Origin: an uncultured Treponema sp.
Lineage (GTDB): Bacteria; Spirochaetota; Spirochaetia; Treponematales; Treponemataceae
Direction of reading: 5' to 3'
DNA length: 7,822 bases
Assembly: GCA_938045195.1 (NCBI GenBank)
Contig: CALINC010000035.1
Span: 1-7,822 of the forward strand
In this document: piece by piece, positions 1-6,684 of the stretch
How positions within the stretch are numbered: position 1 is the stretch's first letter
Layout of the letters: each line of letters begins with the position of its first letter
Notes under the pieces: generated by a model
The model's input: only the letters and a program-made list of their open reading frames with translations
Told to the model about the DNA's origin: nothing
Database searches by the model: none
Position numbers and translations under genes: made by a program

Positions 1-101
1 TAAACCTTGCGGAAGACTTTCCGGTTGATAACATCACGATTTTTGAACGGAAAGGCAACAGGTGGGAAGCGGCGATTACTTTGGAAATTCCCATGTATTG
101 A
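1..101 (+). CDS. C-terminal end of an unidentified protein (partial)
   Basis: A reading frame enters from the left edge (first full codon at position 3) and stays open for 32 codons to a TGA at 99-101. The visible tail contains DNITIFERKGNRWEAAITLE and ends in IPMY. The alternation of charged and hydrophobic residues suggests beta strands, but I do not recognise a family. The other two plus frames are closed early by stops, and the composition is less AT-rich than the following spacer, which supports real coding. It runs in the same direction as the hydrolase gene that starts 97 bases later. Its function cannot be told from this fragment. Confidence 0.5.
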   Translation, partial: NLAEDFPVDNITIFERKGNRWEAAITLEIPMY

Positions 102-198
102 CTTTAGAATTTGCCTATATCAGTTGGCGCGATTGAGAAGATTTCTTAAAATAATTTATCAGTTCGGATTTATAGATGCAGAATAGGAGCTATTTTAA

Positions 199-804
199 AT
201 GAAAAACGCTGTTATATATGTACATGGAAAAGGCGGTTCTGCTGACGAAGCCGATCATTATAAAAAACTTTTTAATGACGATTATGAAGTTATAGGTTTC
301 GATTATAAAGCGGAATTACCGTGGCAGGCTAAAGAAGAATTTCAAAACTATTTTGATTTTATCGCTCAAAAGTATAGTGAAATTTTATTAATCGCAAACA
401 GCATCGGCGCTTATTTTTCTCTGATTTCTTTATCGGAAAAGCCAATCACAAAAGCCCTGCTTATTTCGCCTATTGTCGATATGGAAAATCTAATCTTAAC
501 TATGATGAAAAAGGCAAAGGTATCCGAAGAAGAACTGAGGGCAAAAAAGATAATCAGTACTTCTTTCGGCGAACCCTTATCGTGGGAATATCTTTCTTTT
601 GTCAGGAACAATCCTATAACATGGAACATTCCTACCGGCATTCTTTACGGTAAAAAAGACGGTATGACTTCTTTGAAAACAATGACGAATTTTGCACATA
701 CAATAAACGCGAGCTTAACGGTTCTTGATAGGGGCGAACATTGGTTTCATACGGAAGCTCAAATGAATTTTTTAGATACGTGGGTTAAAAGATTCATTCA
801 TTAG
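199..804 (+). CDS. Small alpha/beta-hydrolase fold protein
   Basis: A 201-aa protein with the layout of a compact single-domain alpha/beta hydrolase. Strand 1 runs into the oxyanion-region motif YVHGKGG (residues 7-13). The nucleophile elbow is ANSIGA, with Ser68 as the likely nucleophile; the usual first Gly of GxSxG is replaced by Ala, which is common in this group. Asp154 in YGKKDG and His181 in GEHWFH complete a plausible catalytic triad. There is no signal peptide or membrane segment, so it is probably cytoplasmic. The start is supported by TAGGAG at 184-189, nine bases before the ATG. Such proteins are esterases, thioesterases or peptidases; the substrate cannot be read from the sequence. 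The gene converges on the defence operon and is probably a chromosomal neighbour rather than part of it. Confidence 0.85.
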   Translation: MKNAVIYVHGKGGSADEADHYKKLFNDDYEVIGFDYKAELPWQAKEEFQNYFDFIAQKYSEILLIANSIGAYFSLISLSEKPITKALLISPIVDMENLILTMMKKAKVSEEELRAKKIISTSFGEPLSWEYLSFVRNNPITWNIPTGILYGKKDGMTSLKTMTNFAHTINASLTVLDRGEHWFHTEAQMNFLDTWVKRFIH

Positions 805-959
805 ATCAAAATCATATCAAACTTGCCTCGCGTAATTCGGTTACTGCATCTTGGTCAAGATGGATTTTCCCTGCTAATGCAAAGAAAGCTTGCTTGGTAT
901 AATTTCCCGTAACACAACCTTGCTCTGCTTCAAGCAATTTGATAAAAGCTGTCACTATA

Positions 960-1000
960 GTTTAAGTTGAACGACTAAGATAAAGTCGTTCAACTTAAAC
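960..1000. repeat. Perfect 17-bp inverted repeat with a 7-base loop
   Basis: The left arm at 960-976 (GTTTAAGTTGAACGACT) is exactly complementary to 984-1000, with loop AAGATAA at 977-983. It lies between convergent transcription units. No T-run follows directly on either strand, so a classical intrinsic terminator is not well supported, although so stable a stem could still block or terminate transcription. Confidence 0.9.
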
Positions 1001-1038
1001 GCGAGTTTTGCAAAAATACAAAACATCGCCTATTTATA

Positions 1039-1054
1039 TGTGTGCTTGCACACA
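1039..1054. repeat. Short palindrome, 7-bp arms
   Basis: TGTGTGC at 1039-1045 and GCACACA at 1048-1054 are perfect complements separated by TT. A two-base gap is too tight for a full hairpin, so a stem of six pairs with a four-base loop, or a protein-binding palindrome, is more realistic. It is the middle of the three palindromes in this segment. Confidence 0.75.
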
Positions 1055-1056
1055 CC

Positions 1057-1100
1057 AATTCACCGCTTTCGGAAGTTCAAACTTCCTGTAACGGTGAATT
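1057..1100. repeat. Nested inverted repeat
   Basis: The outer arms AATTCACCG (1057-1065) and CGGTGAATT (1092-1100) pair perfectly over nine bases. Inside them GGAAGTT (1071-1077) and AACTTCC (1080-1086) pair perfectly over seven bases. Five unpaired bases lie on each side between the inner and outer stems, giving a symmetrical internal loop. The structure lies about 85 bases after the herA stop and could protect or end the operon transcript. Confidence 0.8.
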
Positions 1101-1184
1101 TTAAGGAAGCCAATAGCGGCTCCGGCTGCATTTTTACTTGATTAATAACTGTTTCGTAGAACATAATAGGACTCCTGTCTTACC

Positions 1185-2867
1185 TTATTTATACTGCCGT
1201 CTAAGAGCTTCGACTGCATTTTCAATACCCTTTTCATTTTTTTCCTTTGCCCATTCATCCCAAAAATTGACTGTTGCACTATTGGGTTTAATTTTCGGTT
1301 TATCTATTACTACTCGTGTTGGAAGCAATGAGGCATCTCCGACAATAAGAGCCTCACCCACATCCAGAATAGGCAGCATTTCTGAAAAGTCACCAAGGTT
1401 ATCAGGAAATAGCCTTCTTATGACATTTTGATCGTCCGGATTGGTTAAACGCATGGCGATAAAATTTCCGCATTGGCTTAAAATAGTTTTACTTACATCA
1501 GAGGGACGTTGACTTATCACTACTAAAGAAATTCCATATTTACGCCCTTCTTTTGCAATTCTTTCAAAATTATGTAGTCCTTTTTCTTCAATTGAACTAT
1601 TTGTATTTGCAGGAAGATATAAATGTGCTTCATCACAAAATAATGCTATAGGCTGCCTGTAGTGATTTTGCATCCATTGCTGAACAGTAAATATAAATCT
1701 ACCGATTAGTCCTGTTATCAATGGCAATATATCTGAAGGAACTTCTGAAAAATCTATAATTTTTAAACCGTTATTTTTACCGAAATCCATCAATTTTTTT
1801 GCAAAATCATTTATCCAATCATAATTAAGCAAAATTTCATCTTTATTGAAAATAAAATTCAATCGCTTATCCGCCTGTTTGCTTTTCAGGCGTTGTATAA
1901 ACCGTGTTAATTTTCCATACAGCGGTCCCTGTTTATCTGCTCGTGCTCCTTGTACCATTTCCGTATCCAGTGATTCTAATTTCTTTAGAACATTATCTAT
2001 TTGATAGGGGATAGGACTTTCAACAGTGAGATTTTCCAGTAAATCTTTTCTATCAGCATTTTCAACAGTTTGTTTTTTTTCTGATAAAATGAGTTCAAAA
2101 AGCGACCTTGACTGATTGGGTGCATTTGTATCACTTCTATCGAGTAGTAGAGATTCGATCTCTTCGTACGAAAGCAGCCAATAGGGTATGAAAATACTAC
2201 TTTCAGTCTTAGGAGTATCTGCCGGACCTGCAATTTTTAAAAGAGAAGTGTTATTAAGATGTTCTAATGGCTTATATTCTCCGTGCAGATCAAAAACAAC
2301 ACAGTTCACTGATTTTAATTGAGCGGCTTTTTCTAACACATTTGCAACTGTCCATGATTTACCGGATCCCGTACCGCCAACAATTACTGCATGACGTTGA
2401 AAAAATTTATTACCGTCTAAATTTGCTGTAGAATTATCGGAAATCGTATACTTCCCGATTGTCAAAGGATTATCGCTATTAGTAGAAATCATCCCCATAA
2501 ATTCTGACAACCCTTCATCCTGCAATAAAAAGCAATCAGCATTTACACTTGGAACGGTATTTAATGTTCTTTTAAAAACATTACGTTTTTCACCCTCTTT
2601 TTCTAAGAGCGTTCCAACCAGATTAACCCTTATAATATTTTCAATAGTTACAACGGTCTCATCATCAGTATCACTATTTTCAGAAACACTCCGACGCATA
2701 ATTTTCGAAATAAGCCCTATTATCTTTTCCCCAGTCTTTGTTGAACGGATATGAACAATTTGATTGATTTGTACGCTATTCAATAAAGACTCATCACAAA
2801 CCTGTACGATAGCATTCCCTGTATCAACGCTTTGTACTTTACCGATAAGATTTTCATTAGTAATCAT
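1185..2867 (-). CDS. herA: HerA-type hexameric ATPase/translocase of a SIR2-HerA defence pair
   Basis: A 560-aa FtsK/HerA-superfamily ATPase. Residues about 5-90 form a HAS-barrel-like N-terminal domain. The Walker A motif is GGTGSGKS (164-171) and the Walker B region is IALFCDEAH (407-415). A conserved ERIAKEGRKYGISLVVISQR stretch (435-454) carries the sensor and arginine-finger region. HerA proteins form hexameric rings that move along DNA; next to a SIR2 gene they form a known anti-phage complex. An in-frame ATG exists 11 codons upstream (2900), but I chose the ATG at 2867 because GGAGG lies at 2879-2875, seven bases upstream, and because this ATG overlaps the SIR2 stop as ATGA (2867-2864), the usual sign of translational coupling. 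The protein is full length, with intact motifs. Confidence 0.92.
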   Translation of the reverse strand: MITNENLIGKVQSVDTGNAIVQVCDESLLNSVQINQIVHIRSTKTGEKIIGLISKIMRRSVSENSDTDDETVVTIENIIRVNLVGTLLEKEGEKRNVFKRTLNTVPSVNADCFLLQDEGLSEFMGMISTNSDNPLTIGKYTISDNSTANLDGNKFFQRHAVIVGGTGSGKSWTVANVLEKAAQLKSVNCVVFDLHGEYKPLEHLNNTSLLKIAGPADTPKTESSIFIPYWLLSYEEIESLLLDRSDTNAPNQSRSLFELILSEKKQTVENADRKDLLENLTVESPIPYQIDNVLKKLESLDTEMVQGARADKQGPLYGKLTRFIQRLKSKQADKRLNFIFNKDEILLNYDWINDFAKKLMDFGKNNGLKIIDFSEVPSDILPLITGLIGRFIFTVQQWMQNHYRQPIALFCDEAHLYLPANTNSSIEEKGLHNFERIAKEGRKYGISLVVISQRPSDVSKTILSQCGNFIAMRLTNPDDQNVIRRLFPDNLGDFSEMLPILDVGEALIVGDASLLPTRVVIDKPKIKPNSATVNFWDEWAKEKNEKGIENAVEALRRQYK

Positions 2868-3817
2868 AAAATATCCTCCATAAATTTTGTTAATGTCCAA
2901 TAATCGTTATCTAAGGAAGTTTGAATAATATCTTTACCCTCCTTTCTTATCCTTATCCTTGTTTTATCAGTATCAGCTTTTTCTAATAAAACATAATTCT
3001 TTGCTTCTTTTAATTCTTCATCTGCTGTTTGTGTTATATTTCTTGTTATGAGGACAATCGGTGTTCCGCTATTTATCTTACCTGTTATTTTTGGAGTAAT
3101 ATGTTCATCATTAAAACCAAAGCCGACAGCAAAGAAACTATTTGCTTTTTTTATTACTTTATCAGAGTATTGTATCAATTCACGATAGGGGGAATGATAA
3201 GTTTCTCTATATTTATTCTTACCGGGAGGAATAATGACAGGTTCGATGGTATCGTTAAAAACATCAATATATCTTATCTCGTTATTAATTTTCCCCCAAT
3301 TTAATGAACCGTGAACTTTTATTAAATTAACTATATTTTTATCTTTAAAAGCATCTTCATTAAAAGCTGACAAAATCCGTCCTGTAAATCCATCTGTGAA
3401 ATCGATGTTATGATATGTCATAACATATTCAAGCAGCCTATCATAATTTGTTGTTATAATATTAATATTTTGAGGGTGAGGTTCTAAAAATTTCTCAATA
3501 AGTTTCAATACACCTTTATATTTGTCTTCGTTAGCTAGTAATTCAGAAAGAATTTTTCTATCAGCTTCATTTATTCTATCCCAAATAATTTGACGAATTT
3601 TAGGTAATAGTTCTAGGTATTTATCTTTACCAAGTTCTTCTTCCAAATTATTGTTACTGCCATCAAAAGATTTGACTTTTTCACTTATCGTCTTATTGAG
3701 ATCCTGCATTGAAGGCAACCCAAACGGTATTGTTGCACCGGAACCCCAAATTATTACCGGCGGTTTTTCCAGCATTTTTTGTATGGTAGAAAAAATATTA
3801 CTTTTATCGACTTTCAT
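2864..3817 (-). CDS. SIR2-domain protein, predicted NADase effector partner of HerA
   Basis: A 317-aa protein spanned by a SIR2-like Rossmann domain. Visible NAD-site motifs are WGSGATIPFGLPSM (24-37), TTNYDRLLE (122-130, with Asn124 and Asp126), KVHGSLNW (168-174, with the likely catalytic His169) and VGFGFNDEHI (231-240). There is no cysteine in the protein, so the zinc cluster of deacetylase sirtuins is absent; defence SIR2 proteins typically cleave NAD+ instead. With HerA it matches the known SIR2-HerA pair, which responds to phage by NAD+ depletion and/or nucleic acid attack; the trigger here is unknown. Its ATG directly follows the TAG of an orphan methyltransferase tail, and its ribosome binding site (3830-3821) lies inside that tail. 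It is translationally coupled to herA downstream. Confidence 0.9.
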   Translation of the reverse strand: MKVDKSNIFSTIQKMLEKPPVIIWGSGATIPFGLPSMQDLNKTISEKVKSFDGSNNNLEEELGKDKYLELLPKIRQIIWDRINEADRKILSELLANEDKYKGVLKLIEKFLEPHPQNINIITTNYDRLLEYVMTYHNIDFTDGFTGRILSAFNEDAFKDKNIVNLIKVHGSLNWGKINNEIRYIDVFNDTIEPVIIPPGKNKYRETYHSPYRELIQYSDKVIKKANSFFAVGFGFNDEHITPKITGKINSGTPIVLITRNITQTADEELKEAKNYVLLEKADTDKTRIRIRKEGKDIIQTSLDNDYWTLTKFMEDIL

Positions 3818-3994
3818 CTACTCCTCCTCCACAATCTTCACTTCATCTTCCGTTAAGCCGTATAGCTGGTATACAGCCTTATCAATCTGCTTATCAATAA
3901 TTGCCGCCCGTTGTTCCAAGAGTTTTTTATCATCATCGGAAAAAATTTGCTGCAATCTGCTTTGCGTTTCAATCATTTGGTCAGCAAGTTTGAT
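3815..3994. repeat. Direct repeat copy 1 (methyltransferase 3' end)
   Basis: The partner is 6682-6861, at a constant offset of 2867 bases with no gaps. Identity over the coding part is about 85% by hand count. It runs from the ATG of the downstream gene, through the shared TAG stop, into the methyltransferase tail; similarity fades beyond about 3994. The two copies bracket the ABC-3C module. Confidence 0.9.
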
Positions 3995-4012
3995 TGGATA
4001 TGGGAAAATAAG
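3818..4012 (-). pseudogene. Orphan C-terminus of a TaqI/Eco57I-type DNA methyltransferase
   Basis: This is an open frame of 64 codons without its own proper start, ending in TAG at 3820-3818. From LADQM onward it reads as the end of a methyltransferase: SRLQQIFSDDD, EQRAAIIDKQIDKAVYQLYG and LTEDEVKIVEEE. By hand alignment it matches the end of the intact methyltransferase at 6685-6861 without gaps: 151 of 177 bases and 49 of 58 residues agree. The frame is the same as that of the ABC ATPase, whose TAA (4015-4013) immediately precedes it. An internal ATG at 3976 could start a 52-aa peptide, but no Shine-Dalgarno site precedes it. It is most likely a relic of recombination, retained because it supplies the ribosome binding site for SIR2. 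Confidence 0.88.
3821..3830 (-). promoter_or_regulatory. Ribosome binding site of SIR2, encoded in the methyltransferase tail
   Basis: The minus strand reads GGAGGAGGAG followed by TAG and then the SIR2 ATG. The purine run encodes Glu-Glu-Glu at the end of the orphan tail as well as the Shine-Dalgarno site. This explains why a SIR2 gene needs the tail in front of it. Confidence 0.8.
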
Positions 4013-5650
4013 TTATCTATTTTTTTTATTGTTCCATGTAAAACCAAATAAAGCCTTTTCGTTATCTCCTAGCTGCAAGACATAATAGTCTTTGATAATT
4101 TTCTGCACATTTTCAGGATAGGTATTTAATTTATCAAAAGCAATAAATATTTGCTTATTGAACTCTGTATACAGTTTAAGTATATTTTCTATTGGTTCAT
4201 CAGCAATATTTTTAAATAATAATGAATCATGTATAAGAGCCGGTAAAAATGTTTGTTTCAATAAGCAAATATCAAGAAGAATTAGATTTTTATAATTAGT
4301 ACCCGTACCGCTATCATTAAATGTTGTATATTCATAGCCTTTTCTTGACAGAGATAAAAAAGGAGATTGTTTATCTGTAGAATATAAAAAAGTATTTAAA
4401 ATAGATACCTCGGCATTTATTTTATTCTGTATTTTGATTAATATATCCCCTATCATACTATCTAATTTTTTAATACTATCATTTTTATCCTTTTCTAAGG
4501 CTTTCAGTGTGTCATAGCTTCTATTCTCTAATATTAATTGTTGTTTATGACCTATAACATTTTCAATATTTTTTAATATGCTTTTTGATATTGCTTTCTC
4601 ATTTGCATAAGTTCCCAATTCTTTTGATAAATCATTAATTTGATTTTCACATTCTTTCATTAAAATATCCAGATTTTCACTTTCCTGAGATACTTCTTTA
4701 TTCAAGATGTTAAATAAACTATTATGAAATTCATCAACTTCTGAAAGCTTTCTTACATTTACATTAGGAAAAAATTCTGTAAGAGAATCATAAAATGCTT
4801 GACCATTCAAAAAAGGCTGTTTATTTTCAGTCATTATATCATTTAAATATTTAAATCGATTTTTATACTTTGTAAATTTTGAACGTAATGCAGCGAGAGT
4901 GTTTTTTAAACGAATAGTTTCTGTTACTTCCAGATTTTCAAGTTCCACCACACTTTTATATAAACCTGTTGCAATATTTTCAAGTGTATTTTCATCGGCT
5001 TTTACTGTTTTTTCATTTTGTTTATATGTTTTCGCATTAATTTTAGGAATAAATTCTTTCTTCTGTGCAGATCTATATGTATTTAAGCTTTCCGTATTTC
5101 TTTTAACCAAATCATGATAAATTTGTATTGATTCGTATAAACCATAGAGCTTTATCAAACGGGTAATACATTTTTCTTTGCTTTCTCCCTCAAATGATTT
5201 AAAAGGATTATGTTCATCAGAATTATTTCGTTGATATATCCTAAAAAATGGAGAAATAGTTTCCCTGAAAGAGATATCAGGGGAATTATTCATATATTTT
5301 TCTTTTAAGAAATCATGAAATTGGTTGAGAGTCATTTCTGCTATAAGAATATTGTTTGTATCATATTTTTTTACAAAATTTGAATTTTCTGTTGAACGGC
5401 TAAATATATAGACTTCTTTATTAAATGTAAAAGTAAATGTAATTTCATGGAATCCTACATTTCTTTCAACTTCAGGACATTTTTTTATATAATCGCTGCC
5501 TCCAAATACAAAATCAATTATCATCAAAAATGTGGATTTACCTATGGAGTTCGTACCATTATCATCTCCGAGAACTACATTTAGACCTGAATGAAAAGTA
5601 ATTTTTTTATTAGCCTCATTAAATTTTTCACAAATAATATTAGTCAACAT
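4013..5650 (-). CDS. DUF2326-type ABC ATPase of an ABC three-component (ABC-3C) conflict system
   Basis: A 545-aa SMC/Rad50-like ATPase. The N-terminal Walker A motif is GDDNGTNSIGKSTFL (28-42). A long charged helical middle (about 150-420) is probably a coiled coil. The C-terminal ATPase half has SGTGTNYKNLILLD (447-460), a signature-like region, followed by PALIHDSLLF (470-479) as the Walker B-like strand. This arrangement and the ending (LFGFTWNNK) fit the DUF2326 family, known as the ATPase of ABC-3C systems, where it is thought to sense foreign or damaged DNA and control a nuclease. The start at 5650 has AAGGAG at 5663-5658 and overlaps the end of the small upstream gene by 11 bases. The C-terminus looks complete, and its TAA is followed in frame by the orphan methyltransferase tail. 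Confidence 0.88.
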   Translation of the reverse strand: MLTNIICEKFNEANKKITFHSGLNVVLGDDNGTNSIGKSTFLMIIDFVFGGSDYIKKCPEVERNVGFHEITFTFTFNKEVYIFSRSTENSNFVKKYDTNNILIAEMTLNQFHDFLKEKYMNNSPDISFRETISPFFRIYQRNNSDEHNPFKSFEGESKEKCITRLIKLYGLYESIQIYHDLVKRNTESLNTYRSAQKKEFIPKINAKTYKQNEKTVKADENTLENIATGLYKSVVELENLEVTETIRLKNTLAALRSKFTKYKNRFKYLNDIMTENKQPFLNGQAFYDSLTEFFPNVNVRKLSEVDEFHNSLFNILNKEVSQESENLDILMKECENQINDLSKELGTYANEKAISKSILKNIENVIGHKQQLILENRSYDTLKALEKDKNDSIKKLDSMIGDILIKIQNKINAEVSILNTFLYSTDKQSPFLSLSRKGYEYTTFNDSGTGTNYKNLILLDICLLKQTFLPALIHDSLLFKNIADEPIENILKLYTEFNKQIFIAFDKLNTYPENVQKIIKDYYVLQLGDNEKALFGFTWNNKKNR

Positions 5651-5867
5651 AAGTTAGCTCCTTTGTATCTTTATTGAATTCAATTTTTCCTAAATAAAAC
5701 AGTGAATCTAAAGTATCTATAAAATCTGTTACAGAAGGAAAATGATATTGTGTTTTCTCATAAAGGGTAAATATAGTAACAGGTTTCTCTTTAACGATTT
5801 TTAAAATAACGGGAAAAGTCCCTATACAACTTTCATATGTTGTAAAAAGTTTATTCGGTAACTTCAT
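5640..5867 (-). CDS. ABC-3C middle component (small winged-helix-like protein)
   Basis: A 75-aa protein beginning MKLPNKLF, with helix-rich central residues (FPVILKIVKEKPVTIFTLY), then a helix with TDFIDTLDSLFYLG and a final strand IEFNKDTKELTYVD. Size, position between the effector and the ATPase, and the helix-helix-wing pattern fit the middle component (MC) of ABC-3C systems, thought to bridge the two partners. An upstream TTG (5891) is in frame, but the ATG at 5867 is preferred: GAGG at 5877-5874 lies six bases upstream, and this start leaves a 17-base overlap with the HNH gene, typical of coupling. The assignment rests on context and fold pattern rather than a catalytic motif. Confidence 0.78.
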   Translation of the reverse strand: MKLPNKLFTTYESCIGTFPVILKIVKEKPVTIFTLYEKTQYHFPSVTDFIDTLDSLFYLGKIEFNKDTKELTYVD

Positions 5868-6684
5868 CGAAAACCTCACAGCTTTGTACAAAGAACGAAA
5901 TTACAATTTCACATGCAATTTTATTTTTAATCTCAATTTTATTCACCAGCCAATTAGTCAACGAATCAAATATTTCCTCTTTTGATTCAGATAATCTAGA
6001 CGCAGTTTGATAGGCTAATCTAATAGTGGTTGCTAATGTATCAAAATTAAGTGAATGCGAATCTGTCAAGTTTTTAGTATAATTTTTAATAAAATAAAAA
6101 TAATCGATAACATAACCTCTTACTTTATTCTTTAATAGTATCTCTGAATCTGAAAATTTATTTTTGACCTCTGTCGGCTTCATTTTTAATTCAATATTTC
6201 TATCTAATACTGGATCCCACTTTGAAATCTCATCCAAAATTTTTTCAATATCATCATATAAGAATGATAATAATGTAATCTCAGCCAAGTTATTTTTTGT
6301 TAATAGCGATGTATATAAATTACGTTTTATGTTCAGTAATTTATTATATTCTTCTTTAGTTTTATGATAATCATAATTTTTATGACAATTCAAGCACAAA
6401 GGTATTTTGTTTTGAAATGATTCCGAATCTTCGCCAAAGACGTGTACATCCTTTAAAACATGTTGATCCCTTTTTGTCAATTTATTAGGATAAATATGTG
6501 CAACTTCATATAGTTTAGTTTTTTTACCTGTATTTTTTAGTAAAGCACTTCCACATAGAGGACAGACCCCATTAACTTCAAAAAAATGAAGTTTTTCATC
6601 TGTATGAGATATATCGCTTCTTAGTGCACAATAATTAGGGCAATCTTTTATATTACGTTCTAGCAATTCAAATATCTGCTTCAT
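5851..6684 (-). CDS. HNH nuclease effector with C-terminal ABC-3C domain
   Basis: A 277-aa protein. The first half is an HNH (His-Me finger) nuclease with a zinc knuckle: CPLC (Cys41, Cys44), the catalytic stretch YEVAHIYP (His63), then NKIPLCLNCHKNYD with Cys97, Cys100 and His101. An extra CPNYC pair sits at 15-19. Residues about 125-277 are a helical domain without known catalytic residues, in the position of the C-terminal adaptor domain that ties effectors to the ABC-3C ATPase. The inferred role is DNA cleavage on activation by the ATPase. The start codon directly follows the methyltransferase stop (TAGATG), and the ribosome binding site is inside the last methyltransferase codons. It overlaps the middle-component gene by 17 bases. 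Confidence 0.87.
   Translation of the reverse strand: MKQIFELLERNIKDCPNYCALRSDISHTDEKLHFFEVNGVCPLCGSALLKNTGKKTKLYEVAHIYPNKLTKRDQHVLKDVHVFGEDSESFQNKIPLCLNCHKNYDYHKTKEEYNKLLNIKRNLYTSLLTKNNLAEITLLSFLYDDIEKILDEISKWDPVLDRNIELKMKPTEVKNKFSDSEILLKNKVRGYVIDYFYFIKNYTKNLTDSHSLNFDTLATTIRLAYQTASRLSESKEEIFDSLTNWLVNKIEIKNKIACEIVISFFVQSCEVFDEVTE

Larger units (their letters stand above)
956..1110. repeat. Palindrome-rich segment interrupting a small gene, possible MITE or interspersed repeat
   Basis: About 150 bases made of three consecutive inverted repeats (960-1000, 1039-1054, 1057-1100) with short AT-rich joints. The segment separates the two halves of the antitoxin-like gene. It carries no transposase. 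A six-base direct repeat, TTTAAG, occurs at 961-966 and 1100-1105 near its two edges and could be a target-site duplication, but removing one copy plus the intervening DNA does not restore the reading frame, so the exact borders are unresolved. It could be a miniature inverted-repeat element or a genome-wide interspersed repeat; only copy number in the host genome would tell. Confidence 0.5.
812..1164 (-). pseudogene. Interrupted small gene, antitoxin-like, split by a palindromic segment
   Basis: Two coding pieces lie in order on the minus strand. The 5' piece starts with an ATG at 1164-1162, with AGGAGT at 1176-1171 and a six-base spacer. It reads MFYETVINQVKMQPEPLLA before running into palindromic DNA and stopping at 1060 after 34 codons. 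The 3' piece (about 955-812) has no start of its own beyond a GTG at 955-953 and is preceded in frame by a stop. It reads 47 residues, including TAFIKLLEAEQG and QAFFALAGKI, and ends in LREASLI and TGA. Together they would make a protein of roughly 65-75 aa. The ending and size resemble small antitoxins of type II toxin-antitoxin pairs (DUF2281-like at the N-terminus), but that is inference. The ATG lies 20 bases after the herA stop, so it may once have been the last gene of the operon. No toxin partner is visible. Confidence 0.6.

Noticed and set aside
133..177. Possible promoter for the hydrolase gene (TTGAGA at 133-138, TATAGAT at 171-177)
   Set aside because: The spacing between the two boxes is far too long, and no good -10 box lies 16-18 bases after TTGAGA. 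In AT-rich DNA such matches are common.
411..641. Minus-strand open frame of 76 codons opposite the hydrolase gene
   Set aside because: It is antisense to a gene with a clear catalytic triad and has no start signal.
960..1000. The 17-bp hairpin as a classical intrinsic terminator
   Set aside because: Neither strand has a T-run directly after the stem, and the stem is not GC-rich. It is better described as an inverted repeat of unknown role.
1138..1431. Plus-strand open frame of 97 codons
   Set aside because: It lies opposite the herA C-terminus with its strong HerA motifs and has low-complexity Ser/Phe-rich content. It is a shadow of the real gene, as are the other plus-strand frames at 3029-3304, 3651-4085, 4899-5117, 6164-6367 and 6896-7081.
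1997..2233. Minus-strand open frame inside herA in another frame
   Set aside because: It is nested fully in a gene with intact motifs, has no ribosome binding site and no recognisable protein character.
2864..3817. Protein deacetylase sirtuin
   Set aside because: The SIR2 domain lacks any cysteine for the zinc site and sits beside herA, which fits a defence NADase rather than a deacetylase.
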